DNA from: Haloglomus halophilum
Lineage (GTDB): Archaea > Halobacteriota > Halobacteria > Halobacteriales > Haloarculaceae
Reading direction: 5' to 3'
Assembly: GCF_024298885.1 (NCBI RefSeq)
Contig: NZ_CP101166.1
Span: 2,170,001 to 2,234,000, forward strand
Length of the DNA: 64,000 nt
Position numbers and translations under genes: made by a program. Shown piece by piece: positions 25,970 through 33,604 of this stretch. Position 1 is the first letter of the stretch, and every line of letters begins with the position of its first letter. The notes under the pieces are model-generated. The model saw nothing but the letters and a program-made list of their open reading frames with translations, searched no databases and was not told the DNA's origin.

Positions 25970-26533
25970 TCAGCCGGGGATACTGCTCGAGAGGTCGTCG
26001 ATGAGGGGGGCCAGCTGGGTGCCGTGCTGGATGGAGCCGTCCATCTGGTACTGGCCGCTCATGAAGCCCGGGATGGGCTCGACGCGACCGGACAGCAGCC
26101 CCACGAGCACGTTCGCGGGGCCGGTGATCTCCAGCGTGGCGTCGTCTAGGTGGCCGGCGCCGCCGGTTACGACCTGCTCGTCGGCGTCGACGCGCAGGTG
26201 GCCGGTCATCGGGCAGTCGTTGGCCTCGAAGTTGACCGTGATGTTCTGCGCGATTCTCTGCTGGACCGACTCGTTCTGCTCGACGACGACTTCGGCGCCG
26301 CTCCACAGTAGCTGCTGGAACTGGTCGGCGGTCTCCGGGTTCGACTCGACGAACGCCGCGATGTCCATCGACTCCATCCGCTCGACGATGCGACCGAACA
26401 CGACGGGGTGCTCCCGCAGGAGTTCGCCCGTCTGCCCCTCGGCCTCCTCGAGCAGCCCGGGCAGTTCCTCCTCCAGTTCCGCCTGTGGCTTGTCGAGCGA
26501 TGCCTCGATTCGTTCGATGAGGTCCTCTGTCAT
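25970..26533 (-). CDS. SCP2 sterol-binding domain protein (C)
   Basis: This 187-residue acidic protein has the same plan as B: an N-terminal helical half (LPGLLEEAEGQTGELLREHPVVFGRIVERMESMDIAAFVESNPETADQFQQLLWSGAEVV) and an SCP2 half (VDADEQVVTGGAGHLDDATLEITGPANVLVGLLSGRVEPIPGFMSGQYQMDGSIQHGTQLAPL). It is likely a cytosolic lipid or acyl-chain carrier. The ATG at 26533 was chosen because residues upstream are unlike the paralogue and would begin before the predicted transcript start. It lies 237 bases from gene D, same strand. Confidence 0.78.
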   Translation of the reverse strand: MTEDLIERIEASLDKPQAELEEELPGLLEEAEGQTGELLREHPVVFGRIVERMESMDIAAFVESNPETADQFQQLLWSGAEVVVEQNESVQQRIAQNITVNFEANDCPMTGHLRVDADEQVVTGGAGHLDDATLEITGPANVLVGLLSGRVEPIPGFMSGQYQMDGSIQHGTQLAPLIDDLSSSIPG

Positions 26534-26603
26534 GGGTTCTCGACGGGACGGCTGCCCCGTCGTGGCTCCGGCTTGGTCGAGCGGCCCGTTCGGGATTGCT
26601 CCT

Positions 26604-26628
26604 CCCGTGTGAGGGGATTTATATTGTC
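26604..26628 (-). promoter_or_regulatory. island promoter element, SCP2-C
   Basis: Minus strand ATATAAATCCCCTCACACGG: a strong TATA box followed at the usual spacing by CCCCTCACACG. Confidence 0.6.
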
Positions 26629-26769
26629 TCTTGTGCCGATCCAAATCTACGCCGGCTTCGAGGCCACTATAACTCGAAATTTCTGGATACAATGCTACAA
26701 CGTTCGAAGAAATGGATATATCAGCTGTTTCCGACTGGAATAGGACTGCCCCTTCTTCACCGTGCCGAC

Positions 26770-27498
26770 CTAGAGGATGAACCGCGTCTCCTGGTCGGCG
26801 GCGAGCTCCGTCAGCGCGACCGCGCCGTCGGTGTACTGGAGGATCTTCTGCATGTCGCCGTCCACGTCGAACTCGCCGGCCATCAGCATGCTGACGATGT
26901 CGCCGTCACCGTTGACGAGCTCCCGCCAGCTCCCGTACGCGCCGATGATGCGGAAGCCGTGGTCGCGCTCGTCCGGCGACTGGACGACGTCCACCTCCCG
27001 GCAGCCGCCGTCGTACACGTCGAGATACGCGTAGACGGTGTCGCTGTCGACGAGGCTCTCCTCGAGCTGGGTCAGTAGCTCCCGGAGGACCTCCGGAATC
27101 TCCTCGCGGAGCTCCGGCCAGATGCGGTCGGGCCCCTCGGCGAGGTTCGTCTCGTGGAGTTCGGCCAGCGCCTGCTCGTGGATGTCGCCGTCTCGGGCGC
27201 GGACGTCGGCCTGGACCTCGTCGGGGGCGGCGTCGATGATGGCCTCGACCTCCTCGGCGCTGCGCGACCGGAGTTCCGCGTCCAGCGCGGCGATAATCTC
27301 CTCGGGGAGGTCGGCGATGGTGCGCTCGGCCAGCGGGATGTCCTGGATGTGGAAGATGAACGCTCCCTCCCAGTCGACGCCCCAGCCGGCGCCCTTCTCG
27401 GCGTACTCGTCGGAGGCCTCGATGGCATCACGGTAGCGCTCCAGCCACGGTTCCGTCGGGAAGTACTGCTCGATGTCGCGGACCTGTTGGGTGCTCAT
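26770..27498 (-). CDS. SCP2-like protein, FPTEQWL subtype (D)
   Basis: The product is 242 residues. It carries the subtype opening (YFPTEPWLERYRDAIEASDEYAEKGAGWGVDWEGAFIFHIQDIPLAERTIADLPEE), a charged central helix region (about 70-150), and the SCP2-like end (YLDVYDGGCREVDVVQSPDERDHGFRIIGAYGSWRELVNGDGDIVSMLMAGEFDVDGDMQKIL). Homologues in this window are A and E. The acidic middle is longer than in A. It is divergent from the second HTH-10 gene, with TATA boxes only about 10 bases apart, so the two promoters must influence each other. Confidence 0.78.
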   Translation of the reverse strand: MSTQQVRDIEQYFPTEPWLERYRDAIEASDEYAEKGAGWGVDWEGAFIFHIQDIPLAERTIADLPEEIIAALDAELRSRSAEEVEAIIDAAPDEVQADVRARDGDIHEQALAELHETNLAEGPDRIWPELREEIPEVLRELLTQLEESLVDSDTVYAYLDVYDGGCREVDVVQSPDERDHGFRIIGAYGSWRELVNGDGDIVSMLMAGEFDVDGDMQKILQYTDGAVALTELAADQETRFIL

Positions 27499-27587
27499 GG
27501 TTGGTCTGGCGGCCGGTGCCCGGCTCTCTCGGCCGGTGGCCTGCTGCAGTGGCGGTCGCGGGGAGCCCCGGTGGGTCTTGGTCCACC

Positions 27588-27607
27588 GATATGAGGGGGT
27601 TTATGAG
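27588..27607 (-). promoter_or_regulatory. island promoter element, SCP2-D
   Basis: Minus strand CATAAACCCCCTCATATC. It lies back to back with the plus-strand element at 27610-27630, so both cannot easily be occupied at once. Confidence 0.6.
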
Positions 27608-27609
27608 AG

Positions 27610-27630
27610 GTATTAACACTCTCCCTTGTG
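27610..27630 (+). promoter_or_regulatory. island promoter element, second HTH-10 gene
   Basis: TTAACACTCTCCCTTGTG, a looser match. It predicts a transcript start near 27638, a few bases before the ATG at 27644. Confidence 0.45.
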
Positions 27631-27643
27631 AGGGACGAGGCCC

Positions 27644-28342
27644 ATGCCCCACGACGCCCCAGCACCGGGACGAGGAGACACGCATCCGATGCGCTACGCC
27701 AGGGGTGTCCTGCTTCCAGACGAGGGCGGGCTCCATCCGGTCGACGAGCTGTTCGCGAACGACCCCGACGTGACTCGCGAACTTCTGCGGAGCATCAGCC
27801 TCCTCGAGGACGGGACAGCCGCGGTCCTCTACCAGCTCGTGGGCGATATCGACCGCATCCGCGAGGTCGGCGAGACCAGCCCGGAGGTGCTGGACTACCA
27901 GCTCTCGGCCACCGGCGCGACCGTCACGGTGTACGCGCACATCGAGGCATCCCCGCTACTGACCGAGCTGATGGGCGTGCTCCGGCAGCACGAACTCGTG
28001 CTGGACATGCCGCTGACGTTCACCGAGGACGGGGGGCTGCGCGGCGCCGTCATCGGGAGCGACGAGACCATCCGTAACGCGGCTGCGGACCTCCCGGACA
28101 GCGTCGCCATCCATCTCGAGGGTATCGGCGAGTACGAACCGGAGGACCGGCGCGTGTTCGCCTCGCTCACCGAGCGCCAGCAGGAGACACTCCTGACGGC
28201 GCTGGACCTGGGCTACTACGAGGTCCCCCGGGAGGCCACCCACCAGGACATCGCCGACGAACTCGGGCGGACCGCCGCCACGGTCGGCGAGCACCTCCGC
28301 CGCATCGAGCGGACGGTCTTCCGGGAGATCGCGCCGCGGTGA
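27644..28342 (+). CDS. HTH-10 (bacterio-opsin activator type) regulator, island copy 2
   Basis: This 232-residue regulator resembles the copy at 19443: MRYARGVLLPDEGGLHPVDELFANDPDVTRELLRSISLLEDGTAAVLYQLVGD at the front and the HTH-10 end (LTERQQETLLTALDLGYYEVPREATHQDIADELGRTAATVGEHLRRIER). The ATG at 27644 gives a nearly leaderless mRNA; the ATG at 27689 (MRYARG) is an alternative that matches the paralogue better. It sits between SCP2-like genes D and E, and E starts 63 bases after its stop. Confidence 0.8.
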   Translation: MPHDAPAPGRGDTHPMRYARGVLLPDEGGLHPVDELFANDPDVTRELLRSISLLEDGTAAVLYQLVGDIDRIREVGETSPEVLDYQLSATGATVTVYAHIEASPLLTELMGVLRQHELVLDMPLTFTEDGGLRGAVIGSDETIRNAAADLPDSVAIHLEGIGEYEPEDRRVFASLTERQQETLLTALDLGYYEVPREATHQDIADELGRTAATVGEHLRRIERTVFREIAPR

Positions 28343-28362
28343 CTGATATACGCCCTCATATC
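28343..28362 (+). promoter_or_regulatory. island promoter element, SCP2-E
   Basis: GATATACGCCCTCATATC, immediately after the HTH-10 stop. It predicts a start near 28372, which excludes the ATG at 28364 and supports the one at 28406. Confidence 0.6.
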
Positions 28363-28405
28363 CGTGGAGGTGGGGTTAGGCGGCTCTCGGTCCTCGGACC
28401 GTCCC

Positions 28406-29095
28406 ATGACCGAGTGGTTCCCCTCGGAGCAGTGGCTCGAGCGCTACCGCGAGCAACTCAACGCGAACGAGCGATACGCCGCGGACAGCGAGGGCTGGGG
28501 CGTCGACTTCGACGGCGACTTCCTGTTCGTCGTGCAGAACCTGCCGCTCGAGGAGACGACCGTGGGCGACCTCCCGGACGACCTCGTGGACCCGCTGGTC
28601 GGCGAGCTCGAGACGCTCGACGACGACGAGCTGGCTGCCCTCCGTGCGAGTGCGACCGACGACTTCGCCGCGCGGCTCGACGGCGAGGGGCACGACACGT
28701 TCGTCGGGACGATGCTCGCGACGCCGCTCGACGACGTGCCCGCGGAGGTGTGGCCCGGCCTCCGCGCCTATTTCCCCGACGAACTGGACGACCTGCTCGG
28801 GCAACTGGAGGCGTACGTCGACGACGGCACTGCCGTGGTCCACGTCGCGCTCGAGGACGGCGAGTGCCAGGCCATCGACCTCCTGGCCGACCCCGACGGC
28901 GTCGAGACGGGCTTCGAGCTACGCGGGCGCTACCCGGTCTGGAAGGAGCTCATCGAGGGCGCCGACGTCATCGAGTCGGTGATGTCCCGGGACATGCAGT
29001 TCGACGGGAGCGTCACGACCGTGCTCGAGTACGACGACGCGGCCGCGGAGATGGGCGACACCGCCGGCGAGACGCCCGCCCGATACCTGTTCTGA
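28406..29095 (+). CDS. SCP2-like protein, FPSEQWL subtype (E)
   Basis: The 229-residue, very acidic protein begins MTEWFPSEQWLERYREQLNANERYAADSEGWGVDFDGDFLFVVQNLPLEETTVGDLPDD. It ends with the SCP2-like half (VVHVALEDGECQAIDLLADPDGVETGFELRGRYPVWKELIEGADVIESVMSRDMQFDGSVTTV). It is closest to D and A. SCP2 folds deliver lipids or acyl-CoA to enzymes. Here the gene directly precedes the oxidase operon (98 bases), which makes a substrate-presenting role for the oxidase an attractive but unproven idea. Confidence 0.78.
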   Translation: MTEWFPSEQWLERYREQLNANERYAADSEGWGVDFDGDFLFVVQNLPLEETTVGDLPDDLVDPLVGELETLDDDELAALRASATDDFAARLDGEGHDTFVGTMLATPLDDVPAEVWPGLRAYFPDELDDLLGQLEAYVDDGTAVVHVALEDGECQAIDLLADPDGVETGFELRGRYPVWKELIEGADVIESVMSRDMQFDGSVTTVLEYDDAAAEMGDTAGETPARYLF

Positions 29096-29130
29096 CCGTA
29101 TTCAGCTAGCCGTGTAGTAACGCCCTACAA

Positions 29131-29150
29131 CATATGAATGCCCTCTCATG
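29131..29150 (+). promoter_or_regulatory. island promoter element, oxidase operon
   Basis: CATATGAATGCCCTCTCATG: the clearest example of the element. It predicts transcription from about 29158, so the ATG at 29148 cannot be the start and the ATG at 29193 is preferred. Confidence 0.65.
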
Positions 29151-29192
29151 AAAGAAGTCAGTGCCAACCGCGCGTGGCCCCGTAGTCCTGGT

Positions 29193-30248
29193 ATGGCACG
29201 GCAAGCGACTCCGACCTACCGGGCGGAGCGGATCGACACCACGAGCAAGTGGTACGACCTGTTCCAGAAGGGGGTCGAACTCGGGACGTGGAACGTCGAG
29301 AAGCTGTTCGACGAGGTCGGCTTCGAGCAGGACCGCGAGACGTGGGCCGAACTCGACGACGACGAGCGCAAGCAGATCCGCTTCCTCCTCTCGGGCTTCC
29401 TCGACGGGGAGTTCGCGGTCGGTGAGGACGCCAGCCATCACCTCCAGCGCATCATGGACGCGGACTGCTTCGACGACAACGAGGAGATGGCGATGTACAT
29501 GACGATGTTCACGCTGACCGAACACAAGCACACCCAGTTCGTGGACACGTACATGCACGAGGTGATGGGCGACCAGGACATGTACGCCGAGCTGAACCCG
29601 AACCGCGGTGGCGCCCGCGTCCCCGTCGTGCAGGCGACCGGACTCAACGAGATCTTCGACCGGCAGGGGATGCTGACGGCGCGGGCGGCCCACTCGGAGG
29701 ACCCCGTCGACATCGCCCGGGCACTCACGGTCTACCACATGACCGTCGAGGGGCTGCTCGCCCGCGCGGGCTTCTACGCCATCAACAAGCTCTCCGTGAA
29801 CGCCGACCTGCCGCTGCTGAACCACGGCTTCAAGTTCATCAGCACGGACGAGGGCCGGCACATCACCCACGGCGTGGAGGCGTTGACGCAGCTCATCGAG
29901 AAGGAGGAGGCCGGCAAGCCCGAGTTCCAGGGTGTCCAGCAGGGCATCCTCGACGAGCTGTACGAGACGGTCCCCGCGGTCGCGGACTTCGGCTACATGT
30001 TCACCGACGCCGTCGACGACCCGCTGGAGATCGGCTACGACGACCTCATCCTCCGGGTCGGCAACCTCATCGACGGCCTCTACAACGAGACGCTGGGGCT
30101 CGACATCGCCTACCGCGATGTCGTCGGTCGGGTACAGGACCGCTACCTGGAGTGTCTGGAGATGGACCTCGACGCCGAGATCGAGCAGTACCAGGAGGTC
30201 TACCAGAAGAAACGCGGTGTCGCCGCTGATGGTGGGGTGGGACGATGA
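29193..30248 (+). CDS. R2-like ligand-binding oxidase (ferritin-like di-metal protein)
   Basis: This 351-residue protein resembles the ribonucleotide reductase R2 superfamily. Probable metal ligands are E73 (in DGEFAV), E110 and H113 (TEHKH), E186 (TVEG), and E220 and H223 (DEGRH). V76, three residues after the first Glu, and Y181, five before the fourth ligand, match the Val-Tyr ether-crosslink pair known in R2lox proteins. R2lox enzymes hold a Mn/Fe centre and a bound long-chain fatty acid and carry out two-electron oxidations; true substrates are unknown. No RNR large subunit is adjacent. It heads an operon with a small acidic protein and a ferredoxin. Databases may label it RNR beta. Confidence 0.78.
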   Translation: MARQATPTYRAERIDTTSKWYDLFQKGVELGTWNVEKLFDEVGFEQDRETWAELDDDERKQIRFLLSGFLDGEFAVGEDASHHLQRIMDADCFDDNEEMAMYMTMFTLTEHKHTQFVDTYMHEVMGDQDMYAELNPNRGGARVPVVQATGLNEIFDRQGMLTARAAHSEDPVDIARALTVYHMTVEGLLARAGFYAINKLSVNADLPLLNHGFKFISTDEGRHITHGVEALTQLIEKEEAGKPEFQGVQQGILDELYETVPAVADFGYMFTDAVDDPLEIGYDDLILRVGNLIDGLYNETLGLDIAYRDVVGRVQDRYLECLEMDLDAEIEQYQEVYQKKRGVAADGGVGR

Positions 30249-30532
30249 CGGGCCCGCTCGAGGACCTGAAGCTGGACCGCGGCGCGGAGTACACGGCCTC
30301 CGAGGCGGAGGTCGAGGCGGCCATCGAGGACGCGGCCGAGGAACTCGACCAGAGCGTCGAGGAGGTCAGCGAGAACGTCGCGTACATCATGGATTCGACG
30401 TTCGAGGAGGAGGGTGTCTCCACCTCGTTCAACGAGAGCGTCAGCGGCGCCAGCCTCGACCACGACGAGACCGGCACCGGTGACCCGCGTCTGGAAGCCC
30501 TGGAGCTGTACAAACTGCGCCAGCGCATCTGA
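30245..30532 (+). CDS. small acidic protein between oxidase and ferredoxin
   Basis: The 95-residue, strongly acidic, mostly helical product (EAEVEAAIEDAAEELDQSVEEVSENVAYIMDSTFEEEGVS) ends in LEALELYKLRQRI. Its ATG overlaps the oxidase stop (ATGA) and the ferredoxin gene begins 1 base after its stop, so it is made with both. I recognise no family. Its place in the operon suggests an accessory subunit or a link between oxidase and ferredoxin. Confidence 0.75.
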   Translation: MTGPLEDLKLDRGAEYTASEAEVEAAIEDAAEELDQSVEEVSENVAYIMDSTFEEEGVSTSFNESVSGASLDHDETGTGDPRLEALELYKLRQRI

Positions 30533-30533
30533 G

Positions 30534-30872
30534 ATGGCCGCGAACGACGCTGCGCGCGACGGCGACCACGAGGTCACCTTCCGGGTCGACGGCGAGCCCG
30601 TGACGACCGAGGTCGATGCCGACGAGTACCTGCTCGACGCGGCCGAACGCGCCGGACTCGACCTGCCGTACTCCTGCCGGAACGGGATGTGCACGTCCTG
30701 TGTCGGCGAACTGGAGGCGGGGACGGTCGACGACAGCGAGGCGACCGCGCTCGACCCCGGCCAGGTCGATGACGGCTACGTCCTGCTGTGCTGTTCGCGC
30801 CCGACTGCGGACTGCGATATCGTGGCCGGCGATGGCGTGCAGGAGGAGATGCTGGGGCTGGACGTGTTCTGA
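30534..30872 (+). CDS. [2Fe-2S] ferredoxin
   Basis: This 112-residue plant-type ferredoxin shows the cluster motif CRNGMCTSC (CX4CX2C) followed by a fourth Cys about 30 residues later (VLLCCSRP). The N-terminal strand pattern EVTFRVDGEPVTTEVDADEYLLDAAERAGLDLPYS fits the fold. It carries single electrons in the cytosol. Position as third gene of the oxidase operon suggests it is the electron donor of the oxidase. A start further upstream is in frame but would overlap the small acidic protein, so the ATG at 30534 was chosen. Confidence 0.88.
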   Translation: MAANDAARDGDHEVTFRVDGEPVTTEVDADEYLLDAAERAGLDLPYSCRNGMCTSCVGELEAGTVDDSEATALDPGQVDDGYVLLCCSRPTADCDIVAGDGVQEEMLGLDVF

Positions 30873-31069
30873 GCGGCGGGCTCTACTGAGGTTCTCAGCA
30901 ACTGCTAGGAACGACCGCAAGATACAGAGGGTGCATCCACCGAAGTCCAGAGCCAGTCGTACGGGAGCGGTTCGAGTCGGGGGTCATTCTCGCGTGCTCG
31001 TAATCGGGACGATATCCTGTCGAGGGTGCTATCGACGAGGCCCGTGAACGCCGTGCAGACGGACGAGGG

Positions 31070-31939
31070 TCACTCCGGCTCCGCGACGGTCATGACGGGG
31101 ACCGGGGCGGAGCGGACGGTCTTCTCGGCGACACTGCCGAGCAGGATACGATCCGTCCCACGTCGTCCCGTCGTCCCCATCCCGACGGCATGTACATCGT
31201 TCGTCTCGATACAGTCGAGGATCGCTTCCGCGGGTCGCCCGTGTTCGACGTGCCGGACGACATCCGTGAGCCCGTGCGCCTCGGCGGCCGAGGCAACGGT
31301 TTCGACGGCCTCCCCCGCGGCCTGCTCGCTCTCCTCCCCGGCGATCGCCGACCGGACGTCCGGCCCCAGTGCGGAGTCGTCGACGACCGAGAGCACGTGG
31401 ACGGTCGCGTCGAGTGCCGCCGCGAACGCGAGAAGGTGGTCGGCGGCGTGTGTCGCGGCGTCACTGCCGTCGGTCGGGACGAGGACGGTCTCGTACGGGA
31501 ACGTGAGCAGTTCGTCGGCCTGCATCCGGACGGAGAGGACGGGCACCGAGGAGAGCCGGACGACCTTCTCGGCGACGCTCCCGACGACGTACCGGGAGAG
31601 TCCCTCGCGCCCGTGGGTCGGCATCACGATCAGGTCCTGGTCGTACTCCTCGGCGTACTCTGCGATGGTGGGGGCAGGGTTCCCCTGAACGACGTCGGTT
31701 CGGCACGAGACACCGAGGGTCTCCAGCGTCTTCTCGGCCTCTTCGACGATATCCCGTCCCTCGCGTTCGAGGACGTCGACGGTCTGTCCCCCGACGACGG
31801 TGACGCTGTCCCGGTTCGTGTCCGCCACGTACAGTACGCGGACGGTCGCGTCGGCCCAGTTCGCGATCTCGGCGGCGTGGTGGAGCACCTCGGCGGCACC
31901 ATCGCTGTCGTCGAACGGGAGGAGGATGTGCTCGTACAT
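31070..31939 (-). CDS. tandem universal stress protein (UspA) domains
   Basis: This 289-residue protein consists of two Usp domains. The first (MYEHILLPFDDSDGAAEVLHHA...) ends with the nucleotide-binding loop THGREGLSRYVVGSVAEKVVRLSSVPVL. The second (YETVLVPTDGSDAATHAADHLL...) ends with GTTGRRGTDRILLGSVAEKTVRSAPVPVM. Both loops fit the GX2GX9G(S/T) ATP-binding type. It is cytosolic, with roles in stress and energy status. It is convergent with the oxidase operon and does not carry the island promoter element. Confidence 0.9.
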   Translation of the reverse strand: MYEHILLPFDDSDGAAEVLHHAAEIANWADATVRVLYVADTNRDSVTVVGGQTVDVLEREGRDIVEEAEKTLETLGVSCRTDVVQGNPAPTIAEYAEEYDQDLIVMPTHGREGLSRYVVGSVAEKVVRLSSVPVLSVRMQADELLTFPYETVLVPTDGSDAATHAADHLLAFAAALDATVHVLSVVDDSALGPDVRSAIAGEESEQAAGEAVETVASAAEAHGLTDVVRHVEHGRPAEAILDCIETNDVHAVGMGTTGRRGTDRILLGSVAEKTVRSAPVPVMTVAEPE

Positions 31940-32028
31940 GATTCAGTGCGGCGGGATACGTCGGCCGCCCGTCTAATGTTTTCCACCGGTGACCGATCGG
32001 TCACCGACGGCTGCTCGGTCACCGGCGG

Positions 32029-33417
32029 TCACTCGGGGTCGCCCTCCTCGACCGACGTGCGCTCGTCGACGGCTCGGTCGACCGGCCGGTCGATAGTCAC
32101 CCGCACCTTCTGGATGCGGGTGTCCTCCACCTGTTCGGCCCGTAGCGTCACGTTCTCGTAGTCGAACGTCTCGCCCTGCTCTACGAGCCGACCGGCACGG
32201 TTGAAGATGAAGCCGGCGATGGTCTCGAACTCCTCGCCTTCGGGCAGGTCGATGCCGAGGGCCTCGTTGACCTCGTCGATGTTGACTCCCCCACGGACCA
32301 GCACCTCCGTCTCGTCGATGACCTCGATCGGGTGTTCCTCGTCGCCGACCAGTATCTCGCCGACGATCTCCTCGAGGACGTCCTCCATCGTGATGAGGCC
32401 CCCGGTCGCGCCGAACTCGTCGATGACGATGACCATGTGGAGTCGCTTCTCGCGCATCTCCGTGAGCAGTTCGTCGACGTTCTTCGACTCGGGGATCTGG
32501 AGCGTCGGCGTGACGACGTCGCTCACCTCGAGGTCGGTCGCGTCGTCGTAGTCGATGTCCTCCAGATTGCGGATGTCGAAGATGCCGATGATGTTGTCCA
32601 GCGACCCGTCGTAGGCCGGCAGGCGGGCGTGCCCCGACTGGATGCACTGCTCGACCGCCGCCTGGACGGTCGCGTCCCCGGAGATGCCTTCCATGTCGAG
32701 CCGCGGGGTCATCACCTCCTTGGCAGATGCGTCCGTGAACCGGAGGGCGCGCTGGAGGAGCTGGCGTTCCTCCTCGTCGAGCACGCCCTCGCGCTCGCCC
32801 GTCTTGATGATGTTCCGGATCTCGTCACGGGTGACGTACGTCGACTCGATCGACGGGTTACCGCCGGTGATCCTGTTCACGAGGCCGGTCAGGTAGTAGA
32901 ACAGGGTGATGAGGGGCCACAGTACCTTCTCGACGACCTTCAGCCCCCGGGCGACACGCCGGGCGTGGACCTCGGTGTTCTCGACGGCGTAGGACTTCGG
33001 CGCGCTCTCGCCGAATATCAGCACCATCGAGGTGATTCCGAGCGACGAGACGACGACCGCCGTGCCAGCGTCGAAGTAGAAGCCGACGATGGTCGTCGAG
33101 ATGGAGGACATCGTGATGTTGACCATGTTGTTCCCCACGAGGATCGTCACGAGCAGGCGATGGGGGTCCTCCTTGAGGGATTTGACCGCCCGTGCGCCGC
33201 GCAAGCCCTGATCGACCATCGCGTCGATCTGGTGGGCCGGCAGGGAGAACATCGCGATCTCCGACGAGGAGAAGAACCCCGACCCCAGGAGGAGCAGCAA
33301 GATCAGCCCGATGCCGATAGCGGTGACTGCAGACTGTCCCAGTTCGACACCGGCGATCGGAACAGTGTACTGTAGGAGACCGGCCGCAGATGCTCCTGTG
33401 GGCAGGAATAGCCACAT
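32029..33417 (-). CDS. CNNM/CorC-type membrane protein with CBS domains
   Basis: The 462-residue protein contains a DUF21/CNNM transmembrane domain (about 25-210: SGFFSSSEIAMFSLPAHQIDAMV, ILVGNNMVNITMSSISTT, VLIFGESAPKSYAVEN). A CBS pair (about 235-355: VMTPRLDMEGISGDATVQAAVEQCIQSGHARLPAY; MVIVIDEFGATGGLITMEDVLEEIVGEI) and a CorC_HlyC C-terminal domain follow. Family members are linked to Mg2+ or Co2+ handling. The ATG at 33417 is preferred because it begins just before the first helix; upstream residues are Arg-rich and not conserved-looking. It is divergent from the acyl-CoA ligase gene. Confidence 0.88.
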   Translation of the reverse strand: MWLFLPTGASAAGLLQYTVPIAGVELGQSAVTAIGIGLILLLLLGSGFFSSSEIAMFSLPAHQIDAMVDQGLRGARAVKSLKEDPHRLLVTILVGNNMVNITMSSISTTIVGFYFDAGTAVVVSSLGITSMVLIFGESAPKSYAVENTEVHARRVARGLKVVEKVLWPLITLFYYLTGLVNRITGGNPSIESTYVTRDEIRNIIKTGEREGVLDEEERQLLQRALRFTDASAKEVMTPRLDMEGISGDATVQAAVEQCIQSGHARLPAYDGSLDNIIGIFDIRNLEDIDYDDATDLEVSDVVTPTLQIPESKNVDELLTEMREKRLHMVIVIDEFGATGGLITMEDVLEEIVGEILVGDEEHPIEVIDETEVLVRGGVNIDEVNEALGIDLPEGEEFETIAGFIFNRAGRLVEQGETFDYENVTLRAEQVEDTRIQKVRVTIDRPVDRAVDERTSVEEGDPE

Positions 33418-33544
33418 ACCGCCACCGAACACCCGAACGGAAAAGTAACTCCTGATACCCCCCTTATCCAGCAGCGTCGCCGAACCCGCTCTCCGGCTGG
33501 GGGTTCGACGAGGCCGAGTGACGGGACCCCGTCGACCTCGCCGG

Positions 33545-33564
33545 GGTAAAACCCCTCCCATGAG
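33545..33564 (+). promoter_or_regulatory. island promoter element, acyl-CoA ligase
   Basis: GTAAAACCCCTCCCATGAG, 41-60 bases before the chosen ATG at 33605. Confidence 0.65.
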
Positions 33565-33604
33565 AGAGGTGACCGATTAGCGAGAGGCCGTCGATGTGTC
33601 CTCC

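Noticed and set aside
29148..29192. N-terminal extension of the oxidase from the ATG at 29148
   Set aside because: That ATG lies inside the promoter element and upstream of the predicted transcript start.
30960..31020. GGTTCGAGTC resembling a tRNA T-loop
   Set aside because: No matching acceptor, anticodon or D-arm stems can be drawn around it.
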